Positions 63,048-64,000 of a stretch of 64,000 bases of DNA are shown in pieces. Position 1 is the first letter of the stretch. Every line of letters starts with the position of its first letter. The notes below the pieces were generated by a model. That model was not told the DNA's origin. It did no database searches and saw nothing but the letters and a program-made list of their open reading frames with translations. The stretch comes from Burkholderia plantarii (GTDB lineage Bacteria; Pseudomonadota; Gammaproteobacteria; Burkholderiales; Burkholderiaceae). Both the position numbers and the translations under genes were made by a program. The stretch is from assembly GCF_001411805.1 (NCBI RefSeq), contig NZ_CP007213.1, positions 1,736,001 through 1,800,000 of the forward strand, in the 5' to 3' direction.

Positions 63048-64000
63048 TCAGGACGCCTCGGCGCGATGCTCGCGCCGCTTCGCCAGCCGATGATGCACGC
63101 CCGCGAACACGAGCGGCACGAAAAACAGCGTCGAGACGGTGGCGAACAGCAGCCCGCCGATCACCGCGCGGCCGAGCGGGGCGTTCTGCTCGGCGCCCTC
63201 GCCGAGGCCGACCGCCATCGGGATCATGCCGATGATCATCGCCAGCGCGGTCATCATGACCGGGCGAATTCGCGTGGCGCCGGCCTCCAGCGCGGCCGAC
63301 AGCGCCGGCACGCCGGCATCGAGCCGCTGCCGCGCGAACGCCACCACCAGAATGCTGTTGGCGGTGGCCACGCCCACCGTCATGACCGCGCCGGTCAACG
63401 CCGGCACGCTCAGGTGCGTGCCGGTCACGAACAGCATCCAGGCGATGCCGGCCAGCGCGGCCGGCATCGCGCTGATGATGATCAGCGGGTCGATCCACGA
63501 CTGGAAGTTCACCACGATCAGCAGGTACACCAGCACGATCGCCATCGCCACGCCGGCGCCGAGCCCGAAGTAGGAACTGCGCATGGTTTCCACCTGGCCG
63601 CGCAGCGTGACCGAGGTGCCGCGCGGCAGCGTCGCGCGCGCCCTGGCGACGATCGCGTCGATGTCGGAGGCCACCGCGCCGAGGTCGCGGCCGTCCACGC
63701 TGACGTAGAGATCGGTGACGAGCCGGATGTTGTAGTGCGTGACCACCGCCGGATCGACGTCGCGGCGTATCTCGGCGAGGTTCGAGAGCAGCTGGTACGG
63801 CGTGCCCGGGCTGCCGGACGCGGCCACCGGCGTGGAGAGCAGGTCGCCCACCGAATGGATCTGGTATTGCGGGGTCTGGATCGTCAGCGGGTACTGCACG
63901 CCGGTACGCGGGTTGACCCAGAACGTCGGGCTGGTCTGCGAGGTGCCCGCCAGCGAGATCAGCATGTTCTGCGCGACGTTCTGCGCCGACAGGTTCAGCT
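63048..64000 (-). CDS. RND efflux transporter (AcrB/HAE-type), N-terminus beyond window
   Basis: The visible 317 codons are the C-terminal part of an inner-membrane proton-driven pump. The frame is open to the window edge (LNLSAQNVAQNMLISLAGTSQ...). A porter-domain stretch with RLVTDLYVSVDGRDLGAVASDIDAIVA is followed by helices TM8-TM12: LIVVNFQSWIDPLIIISAMPAAL-type segment, SVPALTGAVMTVGVATANSILVV with the paired-helix motif, RPVMMTALAMIIGMIPMAVGLGEGAEQNAPLG and a final helix ATVSTLFFVPLVF. The fusion-protein start lies 30 nt past its stop. Substrates are unknown; the linked regulators suggest metals or toxic organics. Confidence 0.92.
   Translation of the reverse strand, partial: LNLSAQNVAQNMLISLAGTSQTSPTFWVNPRTGVQYPLTIQTPQYQIHSVGDLLSTPVAASGSPGTPYQLLSNLAEIRRDVDPAVVTHYNIRLVTDLYVSVDGRDLGAVASDIDAIVARARATLPRGTSVTLRGQVETMRSSYFGLGAGVAMAIVLVYLLIVVNFQSWIDPLIIISAMPAALAGIAWMLFVTGTHLSVPALTGAVMTVGVATANSILVVAFARQRLDAGVPALSAALEAGATRIRPVMMTALAMIIGMIPMAVGLGEGAEQNAPLGRAVIGGLLFATVSTLFFVPLVFAGVHHRLAKRREHRAEAS

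Noticed and set aside
1..64000. CRISPR arrays, tRNA or rRNA genes, insertion sequences, prophage
   Set aside because: No regularly spaced repeats with unique spacers, cloverleaf-like sequence, transposase or phage structural motifs were seen by reading; a dedicated search could still find a missed tRNA.

Overview
The window is about 68% GC by eye, densely coded, and reads as a Burkholderia genome, most likely the second chromosome of a member of the plant-associated gladioli/glumae/plantarii group. The main reasons are an OpcP-type porin, a DUF2252/zinc-ribbon peptidase pair, a fusaric-acid-type efflux operon and an esterase whose catalytic residues match Burkholderia gladioli EstB with a constant offset. 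This placement is inference from remembered protein families; no search was run. No rRNA, tRNA, CRISPR array, prophage or intact insertion sequence was seen.

Layout. 1-8278: penicillin-binding protein 1C (cut by the window edge) translationally coupled to a large alpha-2-macroglobulin. 8757-13478: a trimeric porin, a divergent MurA-like enzyme, an M20 amidohydrolase and a small exported protein. 14010-16758: an HPP-CBS membrane protein, a MarR regulator and a ClC-type channel with a large internal deletion; matching inverted repeats precede the first two. 17058-24279: assorted housekeeping-type genes (LysR, ChaA, MarC, CPBP protease, GNAT, FAH-family hydrolase, AraC regulator). 24385-29528: a Fur-box-controlled iron-uptake locus (FecI-like sigma factor, FecR-like anti-sigma, TonB-dependent transducer receptor, Tat-type exported protein of unknown role). 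29658-35215: MarR-FUSC-DUF1656-HlyD-NodT efflux operon of the fusaric acid/AaeXAB type. 35751-41792: DUF2252 protein, zinc-ribbon metallopeptidase, NYN-LOTUS protein, small membrane protein, EstB-like esterase. 42091-43821: chemoreceptor.

44197-51067 is a six-gene operon, transcribed leftward, for a galactofuranose-type ABC importer (ytfQ-ytfR-ytfT-yjfF) with two mutarotase-family enzymes. Beside it, 51153-52275 holds decayed genes, including the front of an IlvD/Edd-family sugar-acid dehydratase and the tail of a sensor kinase. 52483-54872 is the protocatechuate 3,4-dioxygenase pair pcaHG with divergent pcaQ, then a diguanylate cyclase. 56587-57205 is a deletion scar joining a signal-peptide stub to the tail of a sigma-54 activator. 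57783-64000 is a heavy-metal-type two-component system followed on the same strand by an RND tripartite efflux system (outer membrane factor, fusion protein and the C-terminal part of the pump).

Themes: the operons are tightly packed, with ATGA start/stop overlaps in the ytf, fusaric-type and RND operons and a GTGA overlap at A2M-pbpC. The window also has short GC-rich tandem repeats in coding ends and spacers, and several clear cases of gene erosion. Most assigned functions concern envelope integrity, nutrient or iron import, toxic-compound efflux and aromatic catabolism.
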